Shown in pieces: positions 1 through 10,264 of a stretch of DNA of 64,000 nucleotides. The position numbers and the translations under genes are program-made. Under the pieces are notes generated by a model. The model searched no databases. It saw nothing but the letters and a program-made list of their open reading frames with translations, and was not told the DNA's origin. This DNA comes from Muraenolepis orangiensis (Eukaryota; Chordata; Actinopteri; Gadiformes; Muraenolepididae). Positions within the stretch are counted from its first letter, which is position 1. Every line of letters starts with the position of its first letter. The stretch is from positions 16,571,694 through 16,635,693 of the forward strand of contig CM051000.1 in the NCBI GenBank assembly GCA_027704905.1, given 5' to 3'.

Positions 1-321
1 CCCGTTTGTCTGTCTGTCTGTCTGTCTGTCTGTTAGCAAGATGACTCAAGAAGTTATATAAGAAATTGGACAAAATTTGGTGGTTAGATTACTTATGGGT
101 CAAGGAACAGTGGGTTCGATTTTGGCGCTGATCCAGATCTCCAGATCACCTTGACATTTAGGTGTGGCCGATGTATGCGGTCTACTGAGTGCTCTCTAGT
201 CTAACCCTGCGTTAACCAATACAACCCTCCGTGTTCTACACATCAGGTACAGACACAAATGTCTGTGACTTGTGTTCAGTAAAATAGGTTTAATAAGAAC
301 ACTGGTTCCTTGTTCCTGCAG
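1..321. other. nae1 intron (5' part of gene lies outside window)
   Basis: This is intron sequence upstream of the first visible nae1 exon. It opens with a short TCTG tetranucleotide run (about 5-32) and ends in a pyrimidine-rich tract and AG acceptor at 320-321. Nothing else is recognisable. The exons for roughly the first 280 residues of NAE1 must lie to the left of the window. Confidence 0.7.
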
Positions 322-3300
322 GTTCCCAGCTCAGTGGAGGATATGTTTAACAGCGAGCTCTGTACCAACATTACGTCTCAGGTGAGTCTGTCCCTCGTGT
401 CTGGTCTCTCTCAGGTCTCAGGTGAGTCGGTCCCACGTGTCTGGTCTCTCCTAGACATCAGGTCTCAGGTGAGTGTCCCAATTTTCTGGTCTCTCCTAGA
501 CATCAGGTCTCAGGTGAGATTGTCCCACGTGCCTGGTCTGTCCATCTTCTTTCGGTCTTCCTCTGTCATTAGACCCCTCTGTGTCCCGTTGTGTGGACCG
601 GATCTTAGTGACGCAACAAGCACTTGTGTATCAATCCTGCAGCTCATCAGGCCCAAGTTCTCCCATACATCTACCCTACTCCGGTCTCTACCCTGGCTAC
701 CTGTAGCTGCTTGCATCCAGTTGAAGACTCTAGTGCTAGCCTCTAGGGCAGCTCTGCTACTTCGGGCGTCTGCTTTGTTAGTCTCTTGCTGCACTTTAGC
801 AGCATGTTAATGTCTCACCATTGTGTTCCAGAGCTCGTCGTTCTGGGTGATGCTGCGGGCTGTCAAGGAGTTTGTCCGACATGAAGGACAGGGATGTCTT
901 CCTGCTAGAGGAACCATCCCCGACATGATCGCAGACTCCCAGAGGTTCATCAGCCTGCAGAATGTGTACGTAGTGGAAGATACGCTGCTAGAGTGAAGTG
1001 GGAGTGGCTATACGAGAGGGGGAGTGGTCATAGGTGGTAGTGGTTATCGTGAGGGGGAGTGCTTATCTGAAGGGTCTGGCAACCGGAAGGTCGCTGGTTC
1101 GATCCCCCGGCTCGTCCTCCCAGCCAAGTGTGGAGGTGTCCCTGAACAAGATACCCTAAACACTCCTGACCAGCTGGCTGTCTCCTTAATTGGCTGACAC
1201 CGCCAGAGGTGTATGAATGTGTGTATGAATTGGTGAATGTGAGGCAATAATTGTAAACTGCTTTTGGTAAAAGTGCTGTATATAAATGCAGTCCATTTAA
1301 CATTGACAATAAAGAGTGGATGGGGGAACTGATTGATGTTTGTCTGTGTCCTGGGTCCAGGTACCGGGAAAAGGCCTTGCAGGATGCCGCCGCCGTGGCC
1401 AGACATGTGGACTCCCTCCTGCAGGCAGCCGGGAAGGTACTAAATCACATCATGGTCCCCTGGACTCTGGATCACATTCTGTGTCACGGGTAGTGTTAGT
1501 GAGGAACCAGAACGCAGACCAACGACCGAGTGAGCCGATAACGTAATACTTTATTTCGTCGGTACAACAGTAGGCAAGGGGTCTGGATACCAGGAAGTCG
1601 GTCAGCGGGGTACCGGCAGGTAGTAGACAGGCGGGTAGTGCGGGACAGGCGAGGAGTCTGGATACCAGGAAGTCGGTGCGCAGCCAAGACCCGAGCCATG
1701 GCCACGCCCCCTGTCACACACCGCAACCGTGACATTATGGTCCTCTCTCTACCACCAGACTGTTCCTGGATCACATCCTGGCCCTCTCTATCAGACTCTT
1801 ACTAGATCACAACCCGGTCCTCTACTAGACTGTTTCTGGATCACATCCTGGCCCTCTCTATCAGACTCTTACTAGATCACAACCCGGTCCTCTACTAGAC
1901 TGTTACTGGATCACATCCTTGTCCTCATCACACTGTTACTACACAATAAGACTCTGTTAACTACACAATATTCACTACACAATATTCATACTCTTGACCC
2001 AATACTGATGTGAATGCTGACAGTACTGGTGTTGATGTCTGATCAGGTTGTTTTTAGTTTATTGTTTATTAATACTGTCACAGAGAGCGCATGTATTGTT
2101 TCATACCGTCCACCGTTAGTCCACTCCATATTTTGAAAGTTGTTAAATCGATTCGTACCTCTCTATGGTTATATTGAGAAACACATTTTGTTCATTATAA
2201 TTCTGTTAATATTAATATAGTGTATTTTGTCTCTTCCAGACCCCCGAGAGTGTGTCAGAGAAGGACATCATACAGTTCTGTGAGTAGACTCAACTAAGCC
2301 AATTCACATGCACTGATCACGCACTTAATTGATATTCAAATGTATTTAATCGATATTTATAAAGTCTTACATATGCTAAGACCTGCGCAGTATGATTATA
2401 TGAATCATTGCAATTTACAATCAAAAAAATAATTGTTAAGATCTTTTTAATGGTTCACATCATGCCGATCTTTACCAGACTGTTACTCATATTGTTTTAA
2501 CATTTGAAGAAGAGCCTCTAACCTTTTCACTGGACCAGAGAAGTCATGTTTGATGTTAAAACAAACATTTGGGTCAAATTGTCCCTGACCCTGATGTTTT
2601 ATTTTCTTCTGTTTTGGCTCTTGTGAAGTTGCTCTGACATTTCATTTCCAGTGACATTTAAAATAAACGTCTTAAATCAAACCTTCCTGTGGTCGTAGGA
2701 ACCCTGTCTCATGGTTTTGTTTGTTTCTGCTAGAAGAAGTCTTCTTCTGTTTGAATGAGAAAACTTCAAGTTAATGTCATTAGGAACAGCCTTAAGAGCT
2801 CATCCATCTTTTGAACCATTTTTCTATATTTGTATTGGTATGGTATTTTTATTAATACAAATATAGAAAAATGGTTGATACCATGTTCATACCAACCATG
2901 ATACCATTCTTTGGCATTCCTTATGTTTGATACTTTACTTTACTTTATGTTTTAAAGTGTGTTTTAAGGTGTACTGTGACACATCACATGAGGGGGTGTG
3001 CGTTTGTTTTCCACTCCCAGGTAAGAACTCTGCTTTCCTGAGGGTGGTGCACTGCAGGTCGCTGGCTGACGAGTACTCCGTCGACTCTGTGAACAAAGAG
3101 GAAATCAGTGAGTAGAGGCAGTGTCTACTTATTACTATTAGAATTATTATTATTAGAAATATTATTATTAATATTATTATTTTTAATATTGTGTTATAAT
3201 TATTAGTATTATTTGTTTACTAAATATAAAGCATGGGTTGGCATGATCTGGTACATCCCAGATGAACGGTCATATAACCTGTGTTCCGCCAGTTGTTTCC

Positions 3301-5886
3301 AGTAGAGACCCATTCCGTGCACTCGGCTACAGATCGTAACGTAACCACATTGTAACAATCAGCCGTACCTAATGTAACCACATTGTAACATTTAGCCTCA
3401 CCTAACGTAACCACATTGCAACGTTTAGCCTCACCTAACGTTACCACATTGTCATGTTTAGCCTCACCTAACGTAACCACATTGTCATGTTTAGCCTCAC
3501 CTAACGTAACAACCACATTGTAACGTTTAGCCTCACCTAACTTAACCACATTGCAACGTTTAGCCTCACCTAACGTAACCACATTGTCATGTTTAGCCTC
3601 ACCTAACGTAACCACATTGCAACGTTTAGCCTCACCTAACTTAACCACATTGCAACGTTTAGCCTCACCTAACGTAACCACATTGTCATGTTTAGCCTCA
3701 CCTAACGTAACCACATTGCAACGTTTAGCCTCACCTAACGTTACCACATTGTAACGTTTAGCCTCACCTAACGTAACCACATTGCAATGTTTAGCCTCAC
3801 CTAACTTGACAGTATAACCTCCATCTAAAGCTTCCTATTGTCAAGTCTTGTCTGCCGCTGTAGGTTCTTGTTTAAAATCCTTTATCTCTTCTAGGCTAGA
3901 CTACTGCAATGCACTTTTTATAAGGATCCCTGGAAAGAGCATCCAGAAGATGCAGTTCATTCAAAATACTGCTGCCAGGATCCTGATGAAAATTGGTTAA
4001 CATGAGCATATACCACTGACTCTTGTTTTTATTGCACTGGCTTCCGGTCTCATTCAGGATCGACTACAAAATCCTGTTACTTACACATAAATGCATAAAT
4101 GGTTATGCACCTCCCTATCTACAAGAACTCATTACTCCACAAACCGCTGCCAAGATCTGCCAACAGCTTGCTCCTCAGGGTCCCCAGTGCTAAGCTCCGC
4201 ACCATGGGGGACCAGGGCTTTTGCTGGGCTGCGCTGCTCCTCTGGAACGGCCTTCCTCATCATTAAAGGGCCCCACAGACCCTGGTCTCTTTTAAGACGG
4301 GCCTAAAACCCTTTTTATTTAAGAAGGCCTTTTCATCTCAAAATGAGTGTTCACTATTGTTAGTCATTTTATTTTGTTTTTGTTTGCTGTATTTTTTACT
4401 TTGTAGCACTCTGAGATGTTTGTAAATTTGCAATTATTTGTAATACAATACAAATAAAAGGCATTATTATAATTATTATCATTAAACCACAAGGCTTCAG
4501 TAACTTGACCCCCGGATGGGCCCCAGTGGTACGGCCCGTTACACACCAGGTCTGGTGCAAATGGACAGAACGTTAGTCATGTGTAGTGGTTGTTCATGAC
4601 AACCAGGAATGAAGAAGGTTCTTTATGATGTGTAAATATGAAGATATAAGAACGTCCTCTGTCCCTTAGCGGTTCAATATGTCATGCTGTGGTTCTCTCA
4701 TCTGTTCTATGAGTGGACCGGAACCCAGCTAACAATGGTTCTCTGTCCTCAGCCTCCAGTATGGACCACCCAGACGGGGAGATGGTTCTGTACCTGATGC
4801 TGCGGTCTGTCCATCGGTTCTACCAGCGACACTCACGGTACCCAGGTCAGACCTGATAGGCCGCGTGTCTCTAGGAGTAGATATTTGCTGTGTTCTGGTT
4901 GGCTATGTGTCTCTAGGGGTGTATATCTGCTGTGTTCTGATTGGTGGTGTGTCTCTAGGAGTGTATATCTGCTGTGTTCTGATTGGCTGTGTGTCTCTAG
5001 GAGTGTACATCTGCTGTGTTCTGATTGGCTATGTGTTTCTAAGGGTGTATATCAGCTGTGTTCTGATTGGCTATGTGTCTCTAGGGGTGTATATCAGCTG
5101 TGTTCTGATTGGCTATGTGTCTCTAAGGGTGTATATCAGCTGTGTTCTGATTGGCTATGTGTCTCTAGGGGTGTATATCAGCTGTGTTCTGATTGGCTAT
5201 GTGTCTCTAAGGGTGTATATCAGCTGTGTTCTGATTGGCTATGTGTCTCTAGGGGTGTATAACTACCAAGTGGATGAGGACATGGCGAAGCTGAAACTCT
5301 GTGTGACCTCGCTGCTCCAGGAGTACAACCTTAACGTCAACATCAAGGACGACTACGTCCACGAGTTGTGAGCTGAACTACAACTATAGTTATAAAGACA
5401 TATTGTGTTCTTATGACACATTATTATGTGTCATTATAATAATACATGTGTTTACATATATAATATATTTCTACTACTTGCTATTCAATCATCACATACT
5501 TTTATGCAAAGCGACTTACAGTGAATAAATGTTATAATTAAGGGCCGGGTAGACAATGGGTAAAACAATGGGTTAAATAGATAGTCAAATAGATTAAATC
5601 AATCTCAATATTCATTTGTGCTTGTTCCCTCTCTCTAAAGCTGTCGCTACGGCGCTGCTGAACCTCACACAGTCGCTGCCTTCCTGGGAGGTAAGGCTTG
5701 ATATGAACAGTACGCTGGAGTGTAAACAAGTTGTTTACTTTTTAACAACTGTTGATTTTTTTATTGTTTGTTTCAGGGGCGGTGGCACAGGAGGTGATCA
5801 AGATCGTCAGTCACCAGTTTGTCCCGTTTAATAACACGTTCATCTATAACGCCATGTCCCAGACCTCTGCCACGTACCGGCTGTAG
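322..5886 (+). CDS. nae1: NEDD8-activating enzyme E1 regulatory subunit (APP-BP1), last nine exons
   Basis: NAE1 pairs with UBA3 to adenylate NEDD8 and pass it to UBE2M/UBE2F, so it feeds cullin neddylation. I place the exons at 322-381, 832-965, 1361-1436, 2240-2279, 3021-3107, 4753-4845, 5253-5367, 5641-5690 and 5777-5886. All junctions are GT..AG and the phases join into one frame of about 254 residues ending in TAG; human NAE1 is 534 residues, so about the first half is missing. Stretches such as RGTIPDMIAD, LQNVYREKA, NSAFLRVV, CRSLA, KDDYVHEFCRYGAAEPHT and QEVIKI are diagnostic of the family, and the C-terminus reads SQTSATYRL. The visible part covers the helical insert and the C-terminal half of the inactive adenylation domain, so no catalytic cysteine is expected. 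Two introns carry minisatellites that duplicate the neighbouring splice sites. Recognition is by family memory, not by search. Confidence 0.96.
372..545 (+). repeat. 40-47 bp minisatellite spanning a nae1 exon/intron junction
   Basis: About four imperfect units each contain the motif CTCAGGTGAG, which is the exon end plus splice donor of the 322-381 exon. Donor-like breaks fall at 381/382, 421/422, 468/469 and 513/514. The units also share a TGGTCTCTC segment. The array begins inside the exon, so the true junction is itself the first unit. Confidence 0.85.
600..806 (+). mobile_element. LINE reverse-transcriptase C-terminal remnant
   Basis: In one frame the sequence reads LLRSLPWLPVAA followed by QLKTLVLASRAA. 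This resembles the conserved region after the RT domain of CR1/L2-group fish LINEs (pattern LHWLPVxxRIxFKxLxLxYKA). It is a short fossil inside an nae1 intron with no recognisable ends. Confidence 0.6.
1035..1310 (+). mobile_element. tRNA-derived SINE
   Basis: A pol III B-box-like motif GGTTCGATCCC lies near 1097-1107, after AACCGGAAGGTCGCT. The body contains CTGAACAAGATACCCTAA and the 3' part ends with AAAGTGCTGTATATAAATGC, both typical of fish tRNA-derived SINEs. The A box is poorly preserved. It sits in the nae1 intron between the 832-965 and 1361-1436 exons. Confidence 0.75.
1750..1925 (+). repeat. short tandem repeat with TGGATCACATCCTGGCCCTC units
   Basis: Three to four imperfect units of about 60-65 bp share the segments TGGATCACATCC, CTCTATCAGACTCTTACTAG and ATCACAACCCGGTCCTC. 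The array lies inside an nae1 intron and has no coding potential. Confidence 0.7.
2814..2876 (+). repeat. perfect 23-bp inverted repeat, 17-nt loop
   Basis: The left arm at 2814-2836 and right arm at 2854-2876 are exact reverse complements. Both are AT-rich and are bounded by AACC at the outer left and GGTT at the outer right. The 17-nt loop is also AT-rich. It lies in the nae1 intron about 145 bp upstream of the 3021-3107 exon. It could be the core of a miniature inverted-repeat element or a hairpin in the pre-mRNA; no flanking target duplication was identified. Confidence 0.85.
3335..3808 (+). repeat. 33-bp minisatellite, about 14 units
   Basis: The consensus contains TTTAGCCTCACCTAACGTAA then CCACATTG(C/T)(A/C)A. 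The unit is 33 bp, so the array is open in some frames (for example an 11-residue repeat VVTLGEAKRCN on the minus strand), but this is an intronic minisatellite in nae1 rather than a gene. Variants CAACG and TCATG alternate irregularly. Confidence 0.9.
3880..4480 (+). mobile_element. LINE 3' fragment (L2/CR1/Rex1 group)
   Basis: Frame-shifted translation gives LDYCNALF, then IQNTAARIL, then IALHWLPVSFRIDYKILLLT and GYAPPYLQEL. This is the conserved block after the RT domain of CR1/L2-type LINEs. The 3' end has AATAAAAGG followed by an ATT-rich tail near 4450-4480. It is 5'-truncated, plus strand, in an nae1 intron. Confidence 0.75.
4865..5260 (+). repeat. 42-bp minisatellite copying an nae1 splice acceptor
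   Basis: Nine full 42-bp units plus a partial tenth run directly into the 5253-5367 exon. Each unit holds TGTGTCTCTAGGGGTGTAT or a close variant, which is the acceptor and first codons of the real exon. Units alternate between CTCTAGGGG and CTCTAAGGG, giving an 84-bp higher-order period in part of the array. The unit length is a multiple of three and the exon frame stays open back to 4865. Confidence 0.92.
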
Positions 5887-6255
5887 ACTCTGGTGTGTGG
5901 AACCACAGCGCCCTCCTTTGTCAACATACAAAGTTACACAGGCTGCTCATGTTGACCCTATTGTTGGCTATCGACTGACTCCACTCGTGACCAATACGAG
6001 ATGTGTTTTCTCAAGAGGTCGAGGCGTTCGCCTGCTTTTGTTCTGTTCTGTTGTTTTTTTGGTTTTGAAACAGAGAACATCTTTGCCCCAATCGCCGTCG
6101 AAAGAGATGAAAAGGATCGATTCTGAAAACCTGAACTCACGGTCAACCTCTGGTGAAAAGAATCTCCCAGAAGGAACTTCTTTCTCATCAGATTTTCCAG
6201 TTTGAAGATTGTCTCCAAAACATGCACTTAATAAAATAAACTGTCTTTAAGTATG
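5887..6255 (+). other. nae1: nae1 3' UTR with poly(A) signals
   Basis: The untranslated region follows the TAG at 5884-5886. Two overlapping AATAAA hexamers lie at 6230-6235 and 6235-6240, so cleavage is expected about 10-25 bases later. Confidence 0.8.
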
Positions 6256-7440
6256 GAGGTGTCTGACTTAATTTGATTGTAATACATGTCTGTAATTTGC
6301 AGTGATCCTTTGTACATGAGTATTGGGTCTATAGTATTGCGTTCGCCGTCATCAGTAGGGGAAGTTATTGTCGAGGTTTGACCACCGATGTTTTTCACAT
6401 GAATGTCGGCTGACTACCATGTGAGATAGTCTGGAGGTTTATTAATTATTTTAGAGAGCCTTAAATAATAAGGTATATTAACAACTGCCCCCTGATTACT
6501 CAGTCTACACAAGTCTCCAACCTAATAGGGTGTGTCTCCTTAGGATGAATTAACCGGCACAGGCACCTTGTTTAGTCCACCAGCAGAGGGCGCTACTGGA
6601 CTTAGAGGTAACGGGTCACTGCGCTATTTCTGATTAGAAATCCTATTTCACAAGCGACACCGTTGGATTTTCTCAACTGCTCTGTTATGAAAACTCACAG
6701 GAAATGTTCGAAACAATCGATGAGCAGATCGTGTCTGACGCTGTTACTTAACTGTTTATTTTCTGCTGACTTGACTTTGTTCTGTCTAGAAACATGCCTT
6801 CAGCAGATCCTAAACTCTGTTCCTCTCCCTCTCTCTCTATCTGTGGTCTCTTCGGTCTTCCTCTTCCTCCTCATACTTCTCTGTGTTGTTTTACGATGTG
6901 TCTTTGTCAAGGACAGGGCTCCGTGCCCAGCGGTACTTCGGCAGGCTAGCAGCTCCTGTCGCTAAAGGTTTCATCACATTAGCACAAGGCTGGAGGCTTT
7001 AACGAGGCTGGCGCTGGTCTCTCAGATGAGGACAGAGTCCGGAAGCCAAAACATGACGCTGCATTGGGTCTCTCTGTCTGTCTGTCTGTCTCTCTATATA
7101 TAATATATAATATATATATTAGGTCTGGAGAGACTAGTCCTCTTAAAAGGCCCGTCTCCAGCGCTGCGCAACAAGCAAGGATTTGAGGAGCACAAGTCTG
7201 CACCAAAGGAACAGGATTCCCTTTGATTCTTCCTTTTAACCTTTAGGCATAATCAAAGATATTCAATATGTGGTTATAGTGTTCACCATTGCCCTTAATC
7301 ACGTCGACTCTTTAGGTTTCACTGAGGGCTCTTGATGTGGGAGACATTTTAAACTCTTTGAAGGTCAGGACATCCAGCTGTTCCCTCTGCATCAGTCACT
7401 AGCTGTGTGTGGGTGTGTGTGAGTGTGAGCAATAGAGTGT
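6256..7440. other. intergenic, no gene recognised
   Basis: I see no supported exon or element. A TCTG/TATA-rich low-complexity patch lies at 7065-7125. Short open frames here show no recognisable domains. Confidence 0.5.
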
Positions 7441-7451
7441 GGGCAGGCATA

Positions 7452-7540
<89 letters not shown>
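7395..7540. repeat. compound GT/GA/GT microsatellite
   Basis: GTGTGT-type sequence, a pure GA run (about 7467-7508) and another GT run (to 7537) are joined without spacers. Confidence 0.9.
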
Positions 7541-7559
7541 CTCTGCAGAGCAGGTCCAC

Positions 7560-8629
7560 CTCCAGCTGTGTCAACAGCCCCTGTGATCCGTGAGGTTCAG
7601 ATCTCTCCAGACATTATCATCTGAGGCCTTCCACGTCCTTCTGTCTTCTGAAGATCTCATAGGATCTCTGCTAGCCTGCTCGGTACCTGTCTGGTCTCAC
7701 CTGTCCCTGCCTGTAATGTAACCATGTTTTACTAATATATACTGTATATATTCATGTACATCCCTAGACTCTCTCTCTCTCTCTCTCTCTCCGTCTCTTT
7801 TCAGTGATCTGCATAAACTATCCCATAAATGAGGACTTTCAGACGATATTCGTCCGTTACTTTATTGCTCTGAACTGCTCTGGTCTAATGAATTATATGT
7901 CATTGTTTCTCAGAGCGAACCTACCATTCTATGTTTTTTTAACACACAGCTACGTTATATTTACGACCACAGTCGTAAACCACAGAATCCATTAAGAGGG
8001 CGACCATCTTTATGTTGTTTGGGGAAGAGTGAGACGTGGGAGAAGGAGAACCGTGTCTCTGTTCTTGTGGTCTGCGGTACCTCACTTTATGTCCCATTGT
8101 GTCCCGTATGTCTGGTGAAGCTGATACGAGTGGCCAAGCAGATGTGTGACAGCACTGATTTCCACCCTCTCAGGAGGGGGAGCAGGAGAACACACACAGG
8201 GGACACACATTACCCAGAATGCCTTTCACCCGGCTTTCTTTCACTACGGGTCCCTTAAGGGACATGTTTTGTGAAGCTGTATAGTTAGTGTTCAATTGTG
8301 ATTGTGTGAACGTGACATCAAATACCCTTTTGAGATCGTTTTTCCCTCTTTGTCGTTTCAACGCTACGCCTAGTGTCATGGAAACCCCTGCTGTTCTTGT
8401 TATGAAATGGGATACAATATTTTATTATGTTCTGTTCACACATATGAGATAGAGGGTGGTGTTTATGATGGCCTTCGGGTTAGCATGCTAGGAGATGCAT
8501 GTATGTATCTATCTAGTATTTATGTTAGCATGCTGTTGGATGGATGTGGAGGAGTGGTTATTATGGGATGTAGACGGACCAGGGGAATCCCTGTGAGCTG
8601 GAGGTCAGACATCTGCTGTCTGTCTTCTC

Positions 8630-8630
<1 letters not shown>
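7560..8630. other. intergenic, no gene recognised
   Basis: Apart from a CT run near 7771-7792, no coding exon, element or RNA gene could be supported. An open frame at 8019-8258 has no family features and is bounded only by chance stops. Confidence 0.5.

Positions 8631-8633
<3 letters not shown>

Positions 8634-8716
<83 letters not shown>
8634..8716. repeat. (TG)n microsatellite
   Basis: An essentially pure TG tract of about 41 units. Confidence 0.95.
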
Positions 8717-8835
8717 TGTGGGAGGACCATGTTATTGATCTATAATCAATAAGTGAATGAGGAAGCCTGACGTCAGTCCCTCAGGATGGTCTGTTTTATC
8801 TTCCAGGAAGGAGGAGGAACATGTGTTGTTAAATT

Positions 8836-9040
8836 ATGGAAAGAGAGAGAAAGAAAGATAACCAAACTGACAGAGAGAGAGAGAGAGAGGGCAAGAGACA
8901 GATTGATGAAGAGACAGACAGAGAGACCGAGAGACAGGCAATGCCAATGACGCCCTTTGAACCGAGAGAGACAGAGAGACAGAGAGAGAGACAGAGGCAG
9001 GGAAGACAGAGACAAAGACAGAGAGAGAGAGAGATAGGTC
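8836..9040. repeat. GA/GACA purine-rich microsatellite
   Basis: Imperfect GAGAGACAGA-type repeats occupy about 200 bp, broken by one short unique segment near 8935-8965. Confidence 0.9.
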
Positions 9041-10205
9041 AGTGATAGGTTGAGCCGACATCATGTGACTTGTAACATGAGAGGTCACATGACCCTCTTG
9101 TTCAGTTGTACTGTCCTGTGATGGAGAACCATACATTACTACTCATAACATCTACTGCTGTAGTGAGTTCTCAGTTCCCCCTGGATTCATGTTATGGATT
9201 CATGTGATGGTACGGTCCTGTTCTGAATGGTACGGTCCGGTTATGAGCTCGCAAATTCATCAGAAATATGAGTTTATACAGTATGTTTTCAAACACTCAA
9301 ACTCAATTCACATTCATTTTTTTTATCTTTTTTATGTTTTATGTAGGATCTGATATCTGCGTTGAGGATTATTTTCTGTAATAATTCTGAGGCAGGATAT
9401 TCCACAGTCTGCCTGAACCCTTGAGCAAGACACCCCCTAACACCTACCTGTCACCTTGGAGAATCACATCTGATAGTAATAGTGATAGTAATAAATGATT
9501 GTATTTCAGAATAATGAGGGGATTATCTGAGTGTGATGAGCGTGATATACATACTGGTATCTCTAGTAGTGTAACTGGTTGGTAAAACCAGTGACAGACT
9601 CACTTAACAGACTGGATGGGAGTCTAGTCCACCAGTGAATATCCACCATTTGAACACATCGAAAGATATTGGAATATTAATTGAATTCTTCCAGGTTCAC
9701 AAATCCTAAAAAATGCCCAGTACATCCTTGTGCTAAACTCTTTATTAAAACTGACGATTATTATATTAGTATTATTATTATTATTCATATTATTATTCAT
9801 TAGACTTTTATTAAAATTTGTCCATCTGGATCGGGTTGACATGAAGTCCAGGGGTAGATCTCGGTCCTTCTGGACCCAGAGTCTCCAGAGAGGAGCAGCA
9901 GGAGGTCTGAAGGAGGTCCTGGTGTGTGTTTACTCAGCATTGCGGCGGGTGGCGTGTGTGTGTGGGGGGGGGGGGGGGAGTCTTAACTCCCTGAACCCAG
10001 GGAGAGCCAGGGAGAGCCAGGGAGACAGAGACCAGACATGTCCCTGACAACCTCCAAATACACAACCTTCTCCTCAAGCTGCACCACCTCAACTTTCTAC
10101 ACTCTCAATATCTCCTGTGCATGTGGACACTCCCTAAAGCCACGTGATGTGGTACATTTATGGTTAATACCTGATATATATTATATATAATATATATTAT
10201 ATATT
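9040..10205. other. intergenic, mostly unannotated
   Basis: A short SINE-like phrase, CCCTTGAGCAAGACACC, occurs near 9418-9434. A poly(G) run of about 15 lies near 9964-9978. A tRNA-like A-box phrase, TGGTACAATGGTTAGAGCA, occurs just beyond at about 10217-10235, but without a matching B box. No gene is supported. Confidence 0.5.
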
Positions 10206-10264
10206 ATATAGAGCAGATGGTACAATGGTTAGAGCACAGGGCGTGTAATCCGAGATTTCTTTAT

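Noticed and set aside
10205..10260. tRNA-like A-box phrase before LINE copy A
   Set aside because: There is no B box or tRNA fold; at best a SINE scrap.
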